Assembly (NCBI RefSeq): GCF_015714725.1
Contig: NZ_WBKM01000147.1
Span: forward strand, 1 to 59,935
Direction: 5' to 3'
From: Nostoc sp. WHI
Lineage (GTDB): Bacteria > Cyanobacteriota > Cyanobacteriia > Cyanobacteriales > Nostocaceae
Length of the DNA stretch: 59,935 nucleotides
Shown here: in pieces, positions 45,081 through 54,873 of the stretch
How positions within the stretch are numbered: the stretch's first letter is position 1
Layout: the number at the start of each line of letters is the position of its first letter
The notes under the pieces: model-generated
What the model was told of the DNA's origin: nothing
Database searches by the model: none
What the model saw: only the letters and a program-made list of their open reading frames with translations
Made by a program: the position numbers and the translations under genes

Positions 45081-45809
45081 TTAATTAGGTACATTTGGGG
45101 GTTCAGGAGGCTCAGGAAACCTGTTTTTCCCTTGCTTACGGGGTGAAGTGATATTTTCTGGCACAATTGCTGATGTACTATTGCTAAAGTCCGGCGGGGA
45201 CTGGCGATAGAGCAATTCCATCTCATTCCCTGCTTTCCGAAAAACTTTCACTTGGCTGACTACAAAACTTTGAAATAGGCGGTAGAATACCAAACTGATG
45301 ATGGCAACTATCAGCCCAGCTGCCGTACTAATTAAGGATTCACCAATACCAGTAGTCACCCCAGCGGTAGATTCGGTTCCCAAATCGCCAATCCGAATTG
45401 CTCGCAGAGACTGGATCAAACCCAAAACTGTGCCCAACAATCCTAGTAGGGGGGCGAGGGCGATCACGGCTTCTAAAAGTTTTTCGCCCCGCCGCATTCC
45501 AGCCAATTCATCTTCTGCCGTGGACTCCAGTGCTAGTCGAAAGGTTTCTGCATCAGTTTTTGGAAAACGTAAGGGGGCGTAGAGAAAACGCCCGACAGGC
45601 TGATGGCTGGCTTTTCTGGCAATGTCCGCAGCTACTTCCCAATTATCCTGGGCAGCATTTAAGATGCGATCGACTATTTGCTTTTCCTGAGTCAAAATTC
45701 GCAACCAGAACCACAAACGCTCGAAAATCACACTCAAAGACAGAATCGACAGAATCAACAAAGGCCACATTGCTGGCCCGCCCTTGTAAAACAAATCTAA
45801 AATATCCAC
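45081..45809 (-). CDS. MotA/TolQ/ExbB-family proton channel
   Basis: A 242 aa membrane protein with three helices (near residues 12-33, 115-140 and 155-180; segments [17 protein letters not shown] and [20 protein letters not shown] are clear). It pairs with ExbD downstream and likely forms its channel. No TonB gene is seen nearby, so the partner that uses the force is unknown. Confidence 0.87.
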   Translation of the reverse strand: MDILDLFYKGGPAMWPLLILSILSLSVIFERLWFWLRILTQEKQIVDRILNAAQDNWEVAADIARKASHQPVGRFLYAPLRFPKTDAETFRLALESTAEDELAGMRRGEKLLEAVIALAPLLGLLGTVLGLIQSLRAIRIGDLGTESTAGVTTGIGESLISTAAGLIVAIISLVFYRLFQSFVVSQVKVFRKAGNEMELLYRQSPPDFSNSTSAIVPENITSPRKQGKNRFPEPPEPPNVPN

Positions 45810-46066
45810 TGTTTACGTTTCCTCCCTCCGTAATTAGAGCAACAATCCACAAGCATTTTAATTTTAGAGATTAATGCACAACTACTGTAATCGTGTGCCC
45901 AATTGCAACGTAGTTATGTTAAGTATTGAATTTACATACATTAGCAGCCAGAATACTTGCCTTTTAAATTGTTTTGTAGCGTCTTCCAGACTAACTGGGG
46001 CGGTTATTCCCACCGGAAGTTTAGAGGAGAATTTGTCAAAATTAAAGATAAATGGAGGTTCAAAAT

Positions 46067-46381
46067 ATGAAATTTTCAATCCAATCGCTTTATACTTGGT
46101 ATCAGAATTTGCTTCGTAACCCCAAGTACCGTTGGTGGGTAATTTTGGGAACATTATTCTATTTGGTCAGCCCGATTGATATTGCCCCAGATTTTATACC
46201 AGTTGTGGGACAGATTGATGATGTTTTCCTTTTGACGCTGTTAGTTACTGAGGTGTCTGGGCTAGTGATTGAAGGGTGGAAAGCTCGTAAGGGTGATCTG
46301 GGGACTGAAGCAGCGAATACTACTGAGGGTTCTACTTCGACCGCAAGTACTATTGATGTTGATGCTGTGTCTGTTAAGTAG
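46067..46381 (+). CDS. DUF1232 (YkvA-type) membrane protein
   Basis: A ~104 aa protein with the DUF1232 motif YLVSPIDIAPDFIPVVGQID and a membrane segment near the middle. ATG 46067 has GGAGG eight bases upstream (46054-46058); the earlier ATG at 46052 overlaps that site. Function unknown. Confidence 0.75.
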   Translation: MKFSIQSLYTWYQNLLRNPKYRWWVILGTLFYLVSPIDIAPDFIPVVGQIDDVFLLTLLVTEVSGLVIEGWKARKGDLGTEAANTTEGSTSTASTIDVDAVSVK

Positions 46382-46429
46382 ATTTAATAAAACCCCTGCT
46401 TTGGGAATTTGGGGTGGGGGTATTTTTTT

Positions 46430-46897
46430 AACGCAGAGGGGCGCGGAGGGAAACGCAAAGGAACGCGGAGGAAGAGTTAGAGGTTGTTGGCTATGCGTTT
46501 GATGCCTTCTTTGAGGTGGAGGACGTTAAAGTTGAGGAGAAGACCTAGTTTGCAGTTTGCTAGTTTGAGATAGGTTAGGAGTTGAACGGAGTGAATCGGG
46601 TTGAAGGATTCTACAGATTTAATTTCTACAATTACTTGGTTTTCAACTATCAAATCTAATCGATAAACGCATTCCAATTGCACATCTTGGTAAATCAAAG
46701 GCAATGGAATCTGCTTACCAACATTCAACCCCGCTTTCTTCAACTCGTAATCCAAGCACACCTCATAAGCTGACTCCAACAAACCAGGCCCCAAAGCAGT
46801 ATGCACCCTCATCGCACACCCAATAATCACCCCACTCAACTCATTCTCTCTCATCCTCTGCGCTTCTCTGCGCTTCCCTTAGCGTTCCTTTGCGTTT
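46430..46897. repeat. Inverted repeats flanking the GxxExxY gene
   Basis: The left copy (46430-46477) contains AAACGCAAAGGAACGC at 46451-46466. The right copy (46856-46897) has the same block in reverse complement at 46882-46897, with AACGCAGAGG-type neighbours on both sides. They enclose the GxxExxY gene and may mark a mobile unit. Confidence 0.65.
46477..46854 (-). CDS. GxxExxY-family protein
   Basis: A 125 aa protein with the family motif GLLESAYEV and the acidic block IVEIKSVESFNPIH that resembles a nuclease-like fold. Members are often near repeats or in mobile regions; their role is unknown. Here it lies inside inverted repeats. Confidence 0.78.
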   Translation of the reverse strand: MRENELSGVIIGCAMRVHTALGPGLLESAYEVCLDYELKKAGLNVGKQIPLPLIYQDVQLECVYRLDLIVENQVIVEIKSVESFNPIHSVQLLTYLKLANCKLGLLLNFNVLHLKEGIKRIANNL

Positions 46898-49800
46898 AAA
46901 AATCTTTCACAAACTCCGTCAAGAACCTGAATGCCTTCAAAATATAACCAGCACAATCTGTAGGAGAGGTATTGTAAAACGATCGCCACGCACTCGCCTT
47001 ATCCTCATCATAGCGATCGCTTCTATCGGAATGGTTTTCTAACCATGCCAATCGTACTGCATGACCAATCAACACATCCAACACTATATATTCCTCTACT
47101 TGTAAATTAGGATTATTAGCTGCGATCGCTGCTAATTCAATTAATGCTTCAATATTAACTTGGCGGTATTCTGGAGCTTCGATTTTATTCAACAAATGCT
47201 CAACTAACAAAGCAAAATTCCTTTCGCCAGCTGTCATTTCCGACAGCATCAATTCACTATCTAAACGATTGCGACGCTCTAGTTTATCGCCAATTACTAG
47301 ACCCTTGCAATGTCGCATTAATAGCCAAACCTGCTTAAAAAATTCTTTTGGTACGCGTCCTGTCACACCTTCTGCTTGGCGAAACTGCCGCCAACCGCCT
47401 GGTGGGGTTTGTATTTCTTCTTCTATCACTGGTAATACCACCCAAGCAATATCACTTTCTTTTTGCTTGACGTGCAGTGATTCTTGTTGACGCAACAGGT
47501 TACTCATGCCACTATATTTAGTTAATACCTGACGCAAGCGCATTTTCACATCAGAGGGTGAAAGCTGCATTAAGCGATCATAAGCTTCATCTTGAGTGAC
47601 GTATAATTCCCGCGCTAATTCGCTGGTAATTAATAATATGAGATAGCCGACTCTTAGCGTCAGTAGTCCTTGAAATAATTCGGATTCTGAACGAATTAAG
47701 ATCCCAAGATAGATTAAAATTTCTTGGGTAAGGACGCGATCGCGTATGTCTTCACCACAAAAATGATTAATTTTATCGGTAATTTCATTGGGAGACATGG
47801 GTACGGTAATCAGGGATGCCTCACTGTAAGCTTTACCCACAGCAATTTGCTTACCCCGTACCAAAATACTTGTTACTGTATCTGATAGGCTGATATCAAC
47901 CATTTGCCGCAGCCCAGCAGCCCGACGTACCACTGCCCAAATGCCTAAATCTCCAGCTTTGGTGTAAACTTCATCTAGTAAATCGGCTACGGTAACAGGA
48001 TATCCCAGATCGCCATAGCCCGTATCAAATTTCATTCCCTGCAAGCGAGTTAAAGTTTGTAATAACTCAATTTGCTCATAGATATTTTCTGATGAGCGCA
48101 AATAAGAAAGTAATAATTCCAAGTTGGTTTCACACTCCATCTGAAATTCTTGGGTGTGTCTTAAGCGCCAGATTTTCTCAGGATTATAAGTCAGGTAATA
48201 ACAACGTAATCCGGCATTTTTCACTGGCGATAGAGAAAATTCTGCATCTTGGAGAAAATCAATTCTTTGGATTCCAGCTGTCAGCATTAACTGATTTAGC
48301 CGTCCTAATTTCACCCGGACACCGTTACAAACACCATCTTTAAGTTCTTGCATCAGTTCTAACAATGCCTCAGAACCGATTTCTAACATGGTGTGCGTCA
48401 ACATTAAAGTCAGAGTGGGACGCCCTAAATCACTCCAATATTTTTGAATGTAAGCCAGTTCGCTTCTGATTTGATCTAGCAGAAAATGGTAATCAAGGGT
48501 TAAATAAAATTGTTGGGAGTCTAAAAATGATGGCAGAAATACAATTGTCTCCCCACGAATCCGAAATATTCTAGATGTTGTTAAACTCCGCAAACGGCGC
48601 ACCGGACGCCCAGTTAAACCAAGTTTGCCGTTACGTCCAATTTGAGTATAAATAGCTGAAAGTTCTCCAGCTTTTCTCACCTGAATCGGTTCTACTTGGG
48701 TGGGTATTTGGGCTTCAATTCCATGAACTTCTAATTTTGCTTGTAAATCTTCATCTTCTGCTAGCAAGGCAATTTGTACCAATGCCTCACGCTGTTTTCC
48801 CACACACAAATGTCTTCCCAAGGGGTCGATATCACCAACCGCCAGTAATCCTTCAGTTAACATTTGGCCGAGAAGATATAAACTTTGCGCCCATACTAAG
48901 GGAATATTTTCATTGGGCAAACGTGGTTGCGTTTGAGGTGCTAATTTTTCAGCCTCTATGTTTTCTTCTGGGACATAATAAAGTTCAGGCAATAAACGCA
49001 AACCATCTTGTTCTACGAATAATGATTCTAAAAGTTCTTGGTATTTTTCAACTTGTTCTTGCTCGCCGCGAAATAATCCATCTAGAACTAAATAAGTTAA
49101 AAATAACGGCCATTCGCATTCAATATGCTCAAATTGTTTGAGTTCCCACGGTTCGTAATGTAAGCGTTGATTATCTTCTAAAACGGTTTGGTGTCCATCA
49201 CGCAGAAAGCGTTTGCAGCCGTATTTACCTGCGAGTTTATTGATAATATCGTTAAAGGTGCGATCGCGTAATTGCAAATCTTCTACTGCAAAGGCAGGAT
49301 AACTAATAATACTTAACAGCGCCGCATCAATTTCTTTGGAACCAGATTCCCTTGGTAATAGAGATTCTAAGGTAATTCGGGCGCGGGCGATTTCATCTGG
49401 TAGCACATGAATCACTGATGCTTGACTACCACGCACACCAAACAAATCCAGTCCGTTGATAGCTTCTAAAGCAGCTTTTGCCATACCTACGGAACTGGTG
49501 TTTAACTCAGCACTACCACGATTAATTTTATTACCACGTTCCCAAATGCCGTAATCTGGTGTACGGTAAGCTCTTCCAATGTAGTAAACCAAATTTTGGA
49601 CGAAATTCACTTCATCAATCGTATAAATTATTTGCAACCCCGCAGCAGTCATCTGCGCCAATATCAGTAAAAATATAGATGTAGCATCAAGTTGCAAATG
49701 TCCCCATTCGTCATCACCAACAACAATGTCACCAGTCGCGGTATTGTATTTGGCGTGCAGTCCATCTAGTAGCGATTGAGTATGTTTAAATGTCTCTACT

Positions 49801-50102
49801 TTATGAGCCTGTCGCATCATCGCAAACAGCAACCCGCGCATCAATTTGATGACACTGTGTTCTAGTTCATAAGTACGGCCTTCATCGTCGTCAATCTTGC
49901 GGTATGCAAGCGCTAAACCCCAAGCTGCCAAAATGCTGTAAACGTTGTCTCGCACCCAGGCATCAGTATAATCGCCGTGGGCTGTAATCGCTGTACTCGC
50001 AGGCAGTAAACCCGTAATTGGATTCTGCCGAGTCAGGATGATCGTTTTGATTTGCTGGTAGTAATACTCCAGGCGAGCTAGCAATTTGGTGGATGTTTTC
50101 AT
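46896..50102 (-). CDS. GH15/phosphorylase-kinase-like protein
   Basis: A very large (1,067 aa) soluble protein. The first ~450 residues form a GH15-type alpha/alpha-barrel, with GDYTDAWVRDNVYSILAAWG and WGHLQLDATSIFLLILAQMT. The rest is related to the phosphorylase kinase alpha/beta subunits and matches a known cyanobacterial type. Whether it hydrolyses glucans or regulates glycogen use cannot be read off. ATG 50102 gives MKTSTKLL; an earlier start eight codons upstream is less likely. Confidence 0.8.
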   Translation of the reverse strand: MKTSTKLLARLEYYYQQIKTIILTRQNPITGLLPASTAITAHGDYTDAWVRDNVYSILAAWGLALAYRKIDDDEGRTYELEHSVIKLMRGLLFAMMRQAHKVETFKHTQSLLDGLHAKYNTATGDIVVGDDEWGHLQLDATSIFLLILAQMTAAGLQIIYTIDEVNFVQNLVYYIGRAYRTPDYGIWERGNKINRGSAELNTSSVGMAKAALEAINGLDLFGVRGSQASVIHVLPDEIARARITLESLLPRESGSKEIDAALLSIISYPAFAVEDLQLRDRTFNDIINKLAGKYGCKRFLRDGHQTVLEDNQRLHYEPWELKQFEHIECEWPLFLTYLVLDGLFRGEQEQVEKYQELLESLFVEQDGLRLLPELYYVPEENIEAEKLAPQTQPRLPNENIPLVWAQSLYLLGQMLTEGLLAVGDIDPLGRHLCVGKQREALVQIALLAEDEDLQAKLEVHGIEAQIPTQVEPIQVRKAGELSAIYTQIGRNGKLGLTGRPVRRLRSLTTSRIFRIRGETIVFLPSFLDSQQFYLTLDYHFLLDQIRSELAYIQKYWSDLGRPTLTLMLTHTMLEIGSEALLELMQELKDGVCNGVRVKLGRLNQLMLTAGIQRIDFLQDAEFSLSPVKNAGLRCYYLTYNPEKIWRLRHTQEFQMECETNLELLLSYLRSSENIYEQIELLQTLTRLQGMKFDTGYGDLGYPVTVADLLDEVYTKAGDLGIWAVVRRAAGLRQMVDISLSDTVTSILVRGKQIAVGKAYSEASLITVPMSPNEITDKINHFCGEDIRDRVLTQEILIYLGILIRSESELFQGLLTLRVGYLILLITSELARELYVTQDEAYDRLMQLSPSDVKMRLRQVLTKYSGMSNLLRQQESLHVKQKESDIAWVVLPVIEEEIQTPPGGWRQFRQAEGVTGRVPKEFFKQVWLLMRHCKGLVIGDKLERRNRLDSELMLSEMTAGERNFALLVEHLLNKIEAPEYRQVNIEALIELAAIAANNPNLQVEEYIVLDVLIGHAVRLAWLENHSDRSDRYDEDKASAWRSFYNTSPTDCAGYILKAFRFLTEFVKDF

Positions 50103-50126
50103 AATTTGGTTCAGAACTACTTGCAA

Positions 50127-50835
50127 AATTCGACCCTGTGGCTGTGAAGTAAATTATCTAAACCAAGCCAGAACAAGTTCTGTAATGGAGGATGGGACAA
50201 CAGCTCAGGGTGGTGTGAATTTATTATTATCTCGTGTTAATAGGTTTCTGGGTACTTAATTTTAGCGATCGCAAATTAAAATACGATATTTGTTCAAATC
50301 TTTAAAAATATGTAGTATTTTATACTTGATTTTCCAATTTTTCTAAGGCACAACGAATTCTTTTTGTTGATAATTTACGTTATATAAATGAGCACTAAAT
50401 TACGTTTAATTACGTATCCATTAGTAACTATTGTTTCTTTATGATCAGTTATAAGTTGGAAATAAAATATTTGAGTGGCGAACCAAACAGCAAGCCCTCA
50501 TTGGTGATTATCTGTGTTATTAAAAATTATCTCCAATCATAAAGGCTGGCGATCGCGTAACCAATGTAAAGCTGCAATAGCAGCTGCGATCGCAAAGACG
50601 GGAAGTGTGTATCCAGAACGGGACATTTTTTAAATTCAAAAATCAAAAGAGTTCTTCAAAAGCGATCGCGCGGCGTCTCGTAGAGAAAACAGCTTCAGAT
50701 GGCAATTTAGACACCGACTGTAGCTTTCTTCATAGTAATGGCAAAACGCAACTTGGCAGTTAACCTCGGCAACGACACCAGCACCTTTCGTCCGTTCTCT
50801 ACCCTGAAGTGTTAGGTGGCTAGCTCAATTATTTT
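50127..50835. other. Gene-poor region
   Basis: About 710 bp without a complete gene. It holds a short CbiD-like reading frame at 50537-50626. The remaining sequence is AT-rich. Confidence 0.5.
50537..50626 (-). pseudogene. CbiD-like N-terminal remnant
   Basis: A 29-codon frame MSRSGYTLPVFAIAAAIAAL followed by HWLRDRQPL and a stop. This looks like the start of cobalt-precorrin methyltransferase CbiD (SGYTLPVF plus Ala-rich helix), cut off early. An alternative is a short membrane peptide. No further CbiD sequence is visible downstream. Confidence 0.45.
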
Positions 50836-51603
50836 TCATCTTCGTCTTCCCCGAATAACTCTGTCAACCCAATTTAACAAATCACTTTTGTCAACTTTAG
50901 CAAGTATGTAAGTATCTCTTTGCACTCTCTCAAGGGCACCTTTCGTAAGATATGTTGAAGTCACTAAAATACCTTTGCTTGCTTTGTGTTCGCTACGGGT
51001 ATCTGCTAACTCTCGTATCACCTCTATCCCCACTTTGTTGCCAGGCTTCTTATGTTTAGCTTGCCAAACAGCCTTAAACAATCCACTCTCACCTAAATCT
51101 TTAGTTGCAATCAAATCTTTACCACCATCACTGCGTCCTGCACCTAATTCAACTGAGTATCCATCCTTTTCCAATAGCTCTGCCACTAGCTCTTCAAACT
51201 CACGCCAGTGAAGAGATGCAATATCTATTCCACCCTCAATTAATTTCTCAAGAACGCCAAAACTAGGTGATAGCTGAATAATTTCGCTTTTGCTTTCGGG
51301 CAGTACTAGCTCTGATTTACTGTATTGTTTTTTACGTTTCGGAATGAGATATTCAACGAATATTCCATCATTCAGCACGTTTTTAATATCTTGTTTTAAG
51401 CGCGTCTTTTCGGCAGGTTCGAGCCACTTATCTATCTGCTCAAGTAATTCCTTCCTACCCAAATCATTTTGAAAAGTGGACAATTCAACCGATGGAAATA
51501 GGTGATTATCTGGATCGTACTTATCGAAAAAAAAGCCTATTGCATGATCATAACCAAAAAGTATTGGCTCCCCATTTTTGGATTCTGTAACTACTTGGGA
51601 CAC
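50836..51603 (-). CDS. Mrr-like restriction endonuclease
   Basis: A 255 aa protein starting at GTG. Its last ~120 residues form an Mrr-type catalytic domain: LHWREFEELVAELLEKDGYS, then GAGRSDGGKDLIAT (Asp), and VWQAKHKKPG with the Gln-x-Lys. The N-terminal part is not recognised. Mrr-type enzymes cleave modified DNA; it may be part of defence. Confidence 0.8.
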   Translation of the reverse strand: MSQVVTESKNGEPILFGYDHAIGFFFDKYDPDNHLFPSVELSTFQNDLGRKELLEQIDKWLEPAEKTRLKQDIKNVLNDGIFVEYLIPKRKKQYSKSELVLPESKSEIIQLSPSFGVLEKLIEGGIDIASLHWREFEELVAELLEKDGYSVELGAGRSDGGKDLIATKDLGESGLFKAVWQAKHKKPGNKVGIEVIRELADTRSEHKASKGILVTSTYLTKGALERVQRDTYILAKVDKSDLLNWVDRVIRGRRR

Positions 51604-51739
51604 AAATCTTGCTCAATCAATTTCAAACTACTTTAACTTTGAACATGAAAAGACAGATTCTTAACTATGCCATTACCAAAAGATAAAGCAGCACAACGCC
51701 ACAGTTGAGCCGCCGCAGATAACCTTTAGGTATCACAAA

Positions 51740-51991
51740 TCACTCTTGGTCGGTCGGCTCCAAGGCAGTGTTAGCCTGCTGACTACTGCTTCTTGCTACT
51801 TCTAGCTTTTGGCGAATCGCTGCTTGAACCTTCTCATCAAAATCGGGATCGTTGGGGCTTGCAACAATCCTACGCGGACGCTGATTAATCCTGTCCAAGT
51901 ATGCTTGAAAAGCAGCTTGATCCCCGCGATGCTTGAGAAAATACTGTTTCAATTCAACATCAGACATTGAATCGTAATTAATTCGGCTCAT
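51740..51991 (-). CDS. DUF6887-type small protein
   Basis: An 83 aa protein starting MSRINYDSMSDVELKQYFLK. It matches the DUF6887 pattern; the gene overlaps the DUF6888-type gene upstream by 14 nt. Role unknown, though the overlap and sizes resemble toxin-antitoxin pairs. The longer frame to 52078 is not supported. Confidence 0.65.
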   Translation of the reverse strand: MSRINYDSMSDVELKQYFLKHRGDQAAFQAYLDRINQRPRRIVASPNDPDFDEKVQAAIRQKLEVARSSSQQANTALEPTDQE

Positions 51992-52166
51992 CAGACAACT
52001 CTCCGTTGGGTAAAATTTGGAATTCAATCTCTTCGTCATACCCAGCAAGGATGTATACATTACGAGTCCGATTATCAACGCAAATGAGGTATATGGGCTG
52101 AAGCATGATATACGTCAGTTGATAGCTAATACGATACAAACTTGCTAGTTGAGGAGCAGTAGGCAT
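51978..52166 (-). CDS. DUF6888-type small protein
   Basis: A 62 aa protein (PTAPQLASLYRISYQLTYIM, then IYLICVDNRTRNVYILAG) upstream of, and overlapping by 14 nt, the DUF6887-type gene. The two are co-transcribed. Function unknown. Confidence 0.65.
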   Translation of the reverse strand: MPTAPQLASLYRISYQLTYIMLQPIYLICVDNRTRNVYILAGYDEEIEFQILPNGELSDEPN

Positions 52167-52265
52167 TTTAGTTAATTACACCACCTGCTGCCCATTTTAG
52201 CAGTTGGCTTTGCTCAACTTTGAGATTATGACTTATGAACTTCTCCAAGTATGCCAACCATCTTA

Positions 52266-52451
52266 TCAAACTGGGCGATCGCAGGCAGCGATTTCACTCG
52301 CATCGACTTCAAAAGCTCCGGTTTCGATGTCGATCGCCACAATTTTGCTATGATTATCTGCTTCAACCTGTGAGCGCACCTGAGATTCATAAATCTCATC
52401 GCCACGTCGAGCGAATTCTTCTTTGCTGTAGCGAGGTTGGCGAACTGTCAT
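52266..52451 (-). CDS. Truncated antitoxin-like protein
   Basis: A 61 aa protein starting MTVRQPRYSKEEFARRGDEI with the tail AIDIETGAFEVDASEIAACD. Similar proteins known to me are ~100 aa with a longer C-terminus; here the frame stops early, so it is likely a truncated gene. Confidence 0.45.
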   Translation of the reverse strand: MTVRQPRYSKEEFARRGDEIYESQVRSQVEADNHSKIVAIDIETGAFEVDASEIAACDRPV

Positions 52452-52580
52452 AGAAATAACCTTGTGTTCACGCCTCTAATTTTTCTATTTTAGGCTATGG
52501 GCTTTTTGCTTCGCTCAGAACCTAGAGTTAGATAGAGCAAAGCTCCCCAATAAACGGCTCAAGACTGGAATTTTCTTACT

Positions 52581-52871
52581 TCATTCCACATCGCTAAAAT
52601 CATCACCATATTCAGAGAGATAGACTTCCATCCCTAAATCATTCAGAATGCGAATCATCTCTGCCGAAATTACAGCACCGCCACCTGTAGCATTCTTACG
52701 TACCTTAAATCCAATATCCGCTACATACTTTCCTTTAGGAATCACTTGATGATTTGTTTTGAGCCATTCTTCTAGTTCGCCAATCTGTGTAGGTAGTTCC
52801 CACTCTCCGGTACTACACTCACCTATTGTCCCTATGTCATCGCTTTCATCGTTATAAATATGAACAGGCAT
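52581..52871 (-). CDS. Hypothetical protein (96 aa)
   Basis: A small acidic soluble protein: GECSTGEWELPTQIGELEEW, then KGKYVADIGFKVRKNATGGG. It resembles cyanobacterial hypotheticals with the GGGAVISAEMI block. No function inferred. Confidence 0.6.
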   Translation of the reverse strand: MPVHIYNDESDDIGTIGECSTGEWELPTQIGELEEWLKTNHQVIPKGKYVADIGFKVRKNATGGGAVISAEMIRILNDLGMEVYLSEYGDDFSDVE

Positions 52872-52955
52872 AATTTTAAAATGTTTATTATCGGTCTAAC
52901 GTTCATGGTCATGAGCTGCTAGTAGCGTTAGGATTTATTTCAAATTCTGAATTAG

Positions 52956-53252
52956 TTAGACTCCGGCTTCTGATAATAAAGCTTCCATAGCTTCCCAAGA
53001 GAGTCCTTGTTGAATATAACGGGGTGCTTCAGGATTATAAGGACTGGCTACTCGGTCAATGTTGAGGATGTTTGCGCCATCTGGTAGAACCGGTACATCT
53101 GCATCAAATACTGTGGAGCGCATCAAAGAACTGGAAAAGCCTTTAAAAACAGCAATTGTATCTTGCTCATCGGCAATTTCCACCGTTAAAAGTAGGACTT
53201 CTTGGGGGCATTTAGCAGTGTATTGTTCCAGTCGCTTGCCAATGGAATTCAT
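52956..53252 (-). CDS. Conserved-type hypothetical protein (98 aa)
   Basis: Start MNSIGKRLEQYTAKCPQEVL, later IAVFKGFSSSLMRSTVFDAD and PRYIQQGLSWEAMEALLSEA. A compact cyanobacterial hypothetical of the DUF7734 type by its motifs; function unknown. Confidence 0.65.
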   Translation of the reverse strand: MNSIGKRLEQYTAKCPQEVLLLTVEIADEQDTIAVFKGFSSSLMRSTVFDADVPVLPDGANILNIDRVASPYNPEAPRYIQQGLSWEAMEALLSEAGV

Positions 53253-53351
53253 TTTGTGAATTTTAAATTTTCAATTAGAGAAAAGTCGAAGCCGTTGGTG
53301 TAGGGTGTCAAAGACAGGCTTCCTTGGATTTGAACTGTGGCACAGTGACGG

Positions 53352-53948
53352 TTACTGTGGTGTGGCCGAGCGTCCCTGCTTGCCCAGCTTAATCAGAACA
53401 AAATAGCTTAAGTAAAGCACATAAATTACTAAACTAATTATGCCAAGAAAACCTAAGAACTCAGCTTTGCTATTAGCATGAAAATATTCTTTGAATAGCA
53501 ACGGTGCCTCGAACCAGACGCGACAATTGGAAGTCTTCAAGGCATTTTCAGAAAAAGCACAACCCAAAAAAGGGATTAAGGCTAGTGCACCCAAGATACA
53601 ATAAACAGTTGTAGCCCAACGCCAAGAAGTAAAAATAAATTTCAAAGCTCCACTGGTTTGATACTCAATTTCATCGTTGAGATCCACCCAGAACCACAGT
53701 GAAATCGGGATCAAAATCCGAGCCATCAATCCCGAAAAAAAGCTAACTGGATATTGAGCGATCATTAAGTAAATCGTGATTGCCACCAAGCTTGCTACTC
53801 GCCAATATATAGTTAACAGGCGTTGTATACTTTCTGCTTTTTGCACAAATGCCCAAATCAGAAGAATTAGCGGAATAATTCCTAAGAATAATACTGCCAG
53901 TCGGTAATCAATCCAGACGAAAGGGCGGAACCAAGTATTATAGTCCAT
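53352..53948 (-). CDS. DUF3177-type membrane protein
   Basis: A 198 aa protein starting MDYNTWFRPFVWIDYRLAVL with about five to six membrane segments. It matches the cyanobacterial DUF3177 family; function unknown. ATG 53948 preferred to the upstream in-frame start. Confidence 0.75.
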   Translation of the reverse strand: MDYNTWFRPFVWIDYRLAVLFLGIIPLILLIWAFVQKAESIQRLLTIYWRVASLVAITIYLMIAQYPVSFFSGLMARILIPISLWFWVDLNDEIEYQTSGALKFIFTSWRWATTVYCILGALALIPFLGCAFSENALKTSNCRVWFEAPLLFKEYFHANSKAEFLGFLGIISLVIYVLYLSYFVLIKLGKQGRSATPQ

Positions 53949-54627
53949 ATTTTTTCTCAAAGGATAAATAAAACATTTTTAACCAACAGCGAGTATCTAT
54001 AACTGACATATTTATAAGCTATTAGCTAGTAATTTATCTATATTACATAACAGGTTAATCCAAGCACAAAGCTCAGTGGCTAGTCTCAAAACTTTACCCT
54101 GACTTCTTTTTGCAAGCAAGTGGCTCCCAAACTCATACCATTTCCCGAAATTTATACTACAAACACGTTTGTAGGGACGTATAAATGTACGTCCCTACAG
54201 CAAATTCATTTGTTGCAAAGATTTTTGAAAAAGGTGTTATAAAATGAAGTTTTATAAGTTATTTAATTCATTTTCTTTTGCAAAAAACAAGCAACTCGAA
54301 GATATTCAACTTAGATTTGGCATCTACCTGTAGTAAGCATCAAAGAGAATTTCAAAATCCACCCAGCCGCTATATACTTACTTGGCACTCCCGAACAAAA
54401 TCCCAATTTATTTAAGTGTAAAGGTTTATTTTGAAATCAAAAAACTCTCAAAGTTAAACCTTTAGACATACCTAACTGCACATATTTCACCAATCTTGCA
54501 CCTCTTAGGGAACATGATGAAAGAAGGCGATCGCAATTTTAGACGGCAGTGGACTGGAGATACCAGATATCAGTAAATACATCCTAGTTGCTTGCTAACT
54601 CAACAGAAAATTCACTTGCCTCAATTT
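53949..54627. other. Gap between DUF3177 and cp12
   Basis: About 680 bp, no gene. A palindromic repeat lies at 54170-54199; the rest is AT-rich. Confidence 0.5.
54170..54199. repeat. TGTAGGGACGTA palindromic repeat
   Basis: Perfect 12-bp stem TGTAGGGACGTA / TACGTCCCTACA with a 6-nt loop. A common Nostoc palindromic repeat. Confidence 0.75.
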
Positions 54628-54873
54628 CTAGTCCTCGTAAACCCGGCATTCAATTGCCTCTGGGTTGTCATCACAATACTGTTCTAGAGAGTTTTTTGGC
54701 TTGCTTTGGCGCTTGTGTGAGGCTTCGGCTTGCAATTCTTCTACTGCATCCCAAGCAGCAGCACACTCTGGTGAGCTGCTACCTGTAATATCACAGGTAG
54801 CGCGTGCTTGTTCCACTTCATCTTGAATTTTTTCTTGGATGTCGCCCTTTACTGTTTCTTGGATGTTGGTCAT
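54628..54873 (-). CDS. cp12: Calvin-cycle protein CP12
   Basis: Intrinsically disordered 81 aa redox protein that binds GAPDH and phosphoribulokinase and turns the Calvin cycle off in the dark. It has two cysteine pairs (Cys27/Cys37 and Cys67/Cys76) and the AWDAVEELQAEASH core. It is not next to a Calvin-cycle gene. Standard single-domain CP12. Confidence 0.96.
   Translation of the reverse strand: MTNIQETVKGDIQEKIQDEVEQARATCDITGSSSPECAAAWDAVEELQAEASHKRQSKPKNSLEQYCDDNPEAIECRVYED

Noticed and set aside
54244..54333. 29-codon frame between DUF3177 and cp12
   Set aside because: No ribosome site and random-like composition in an AT-rich stretch.
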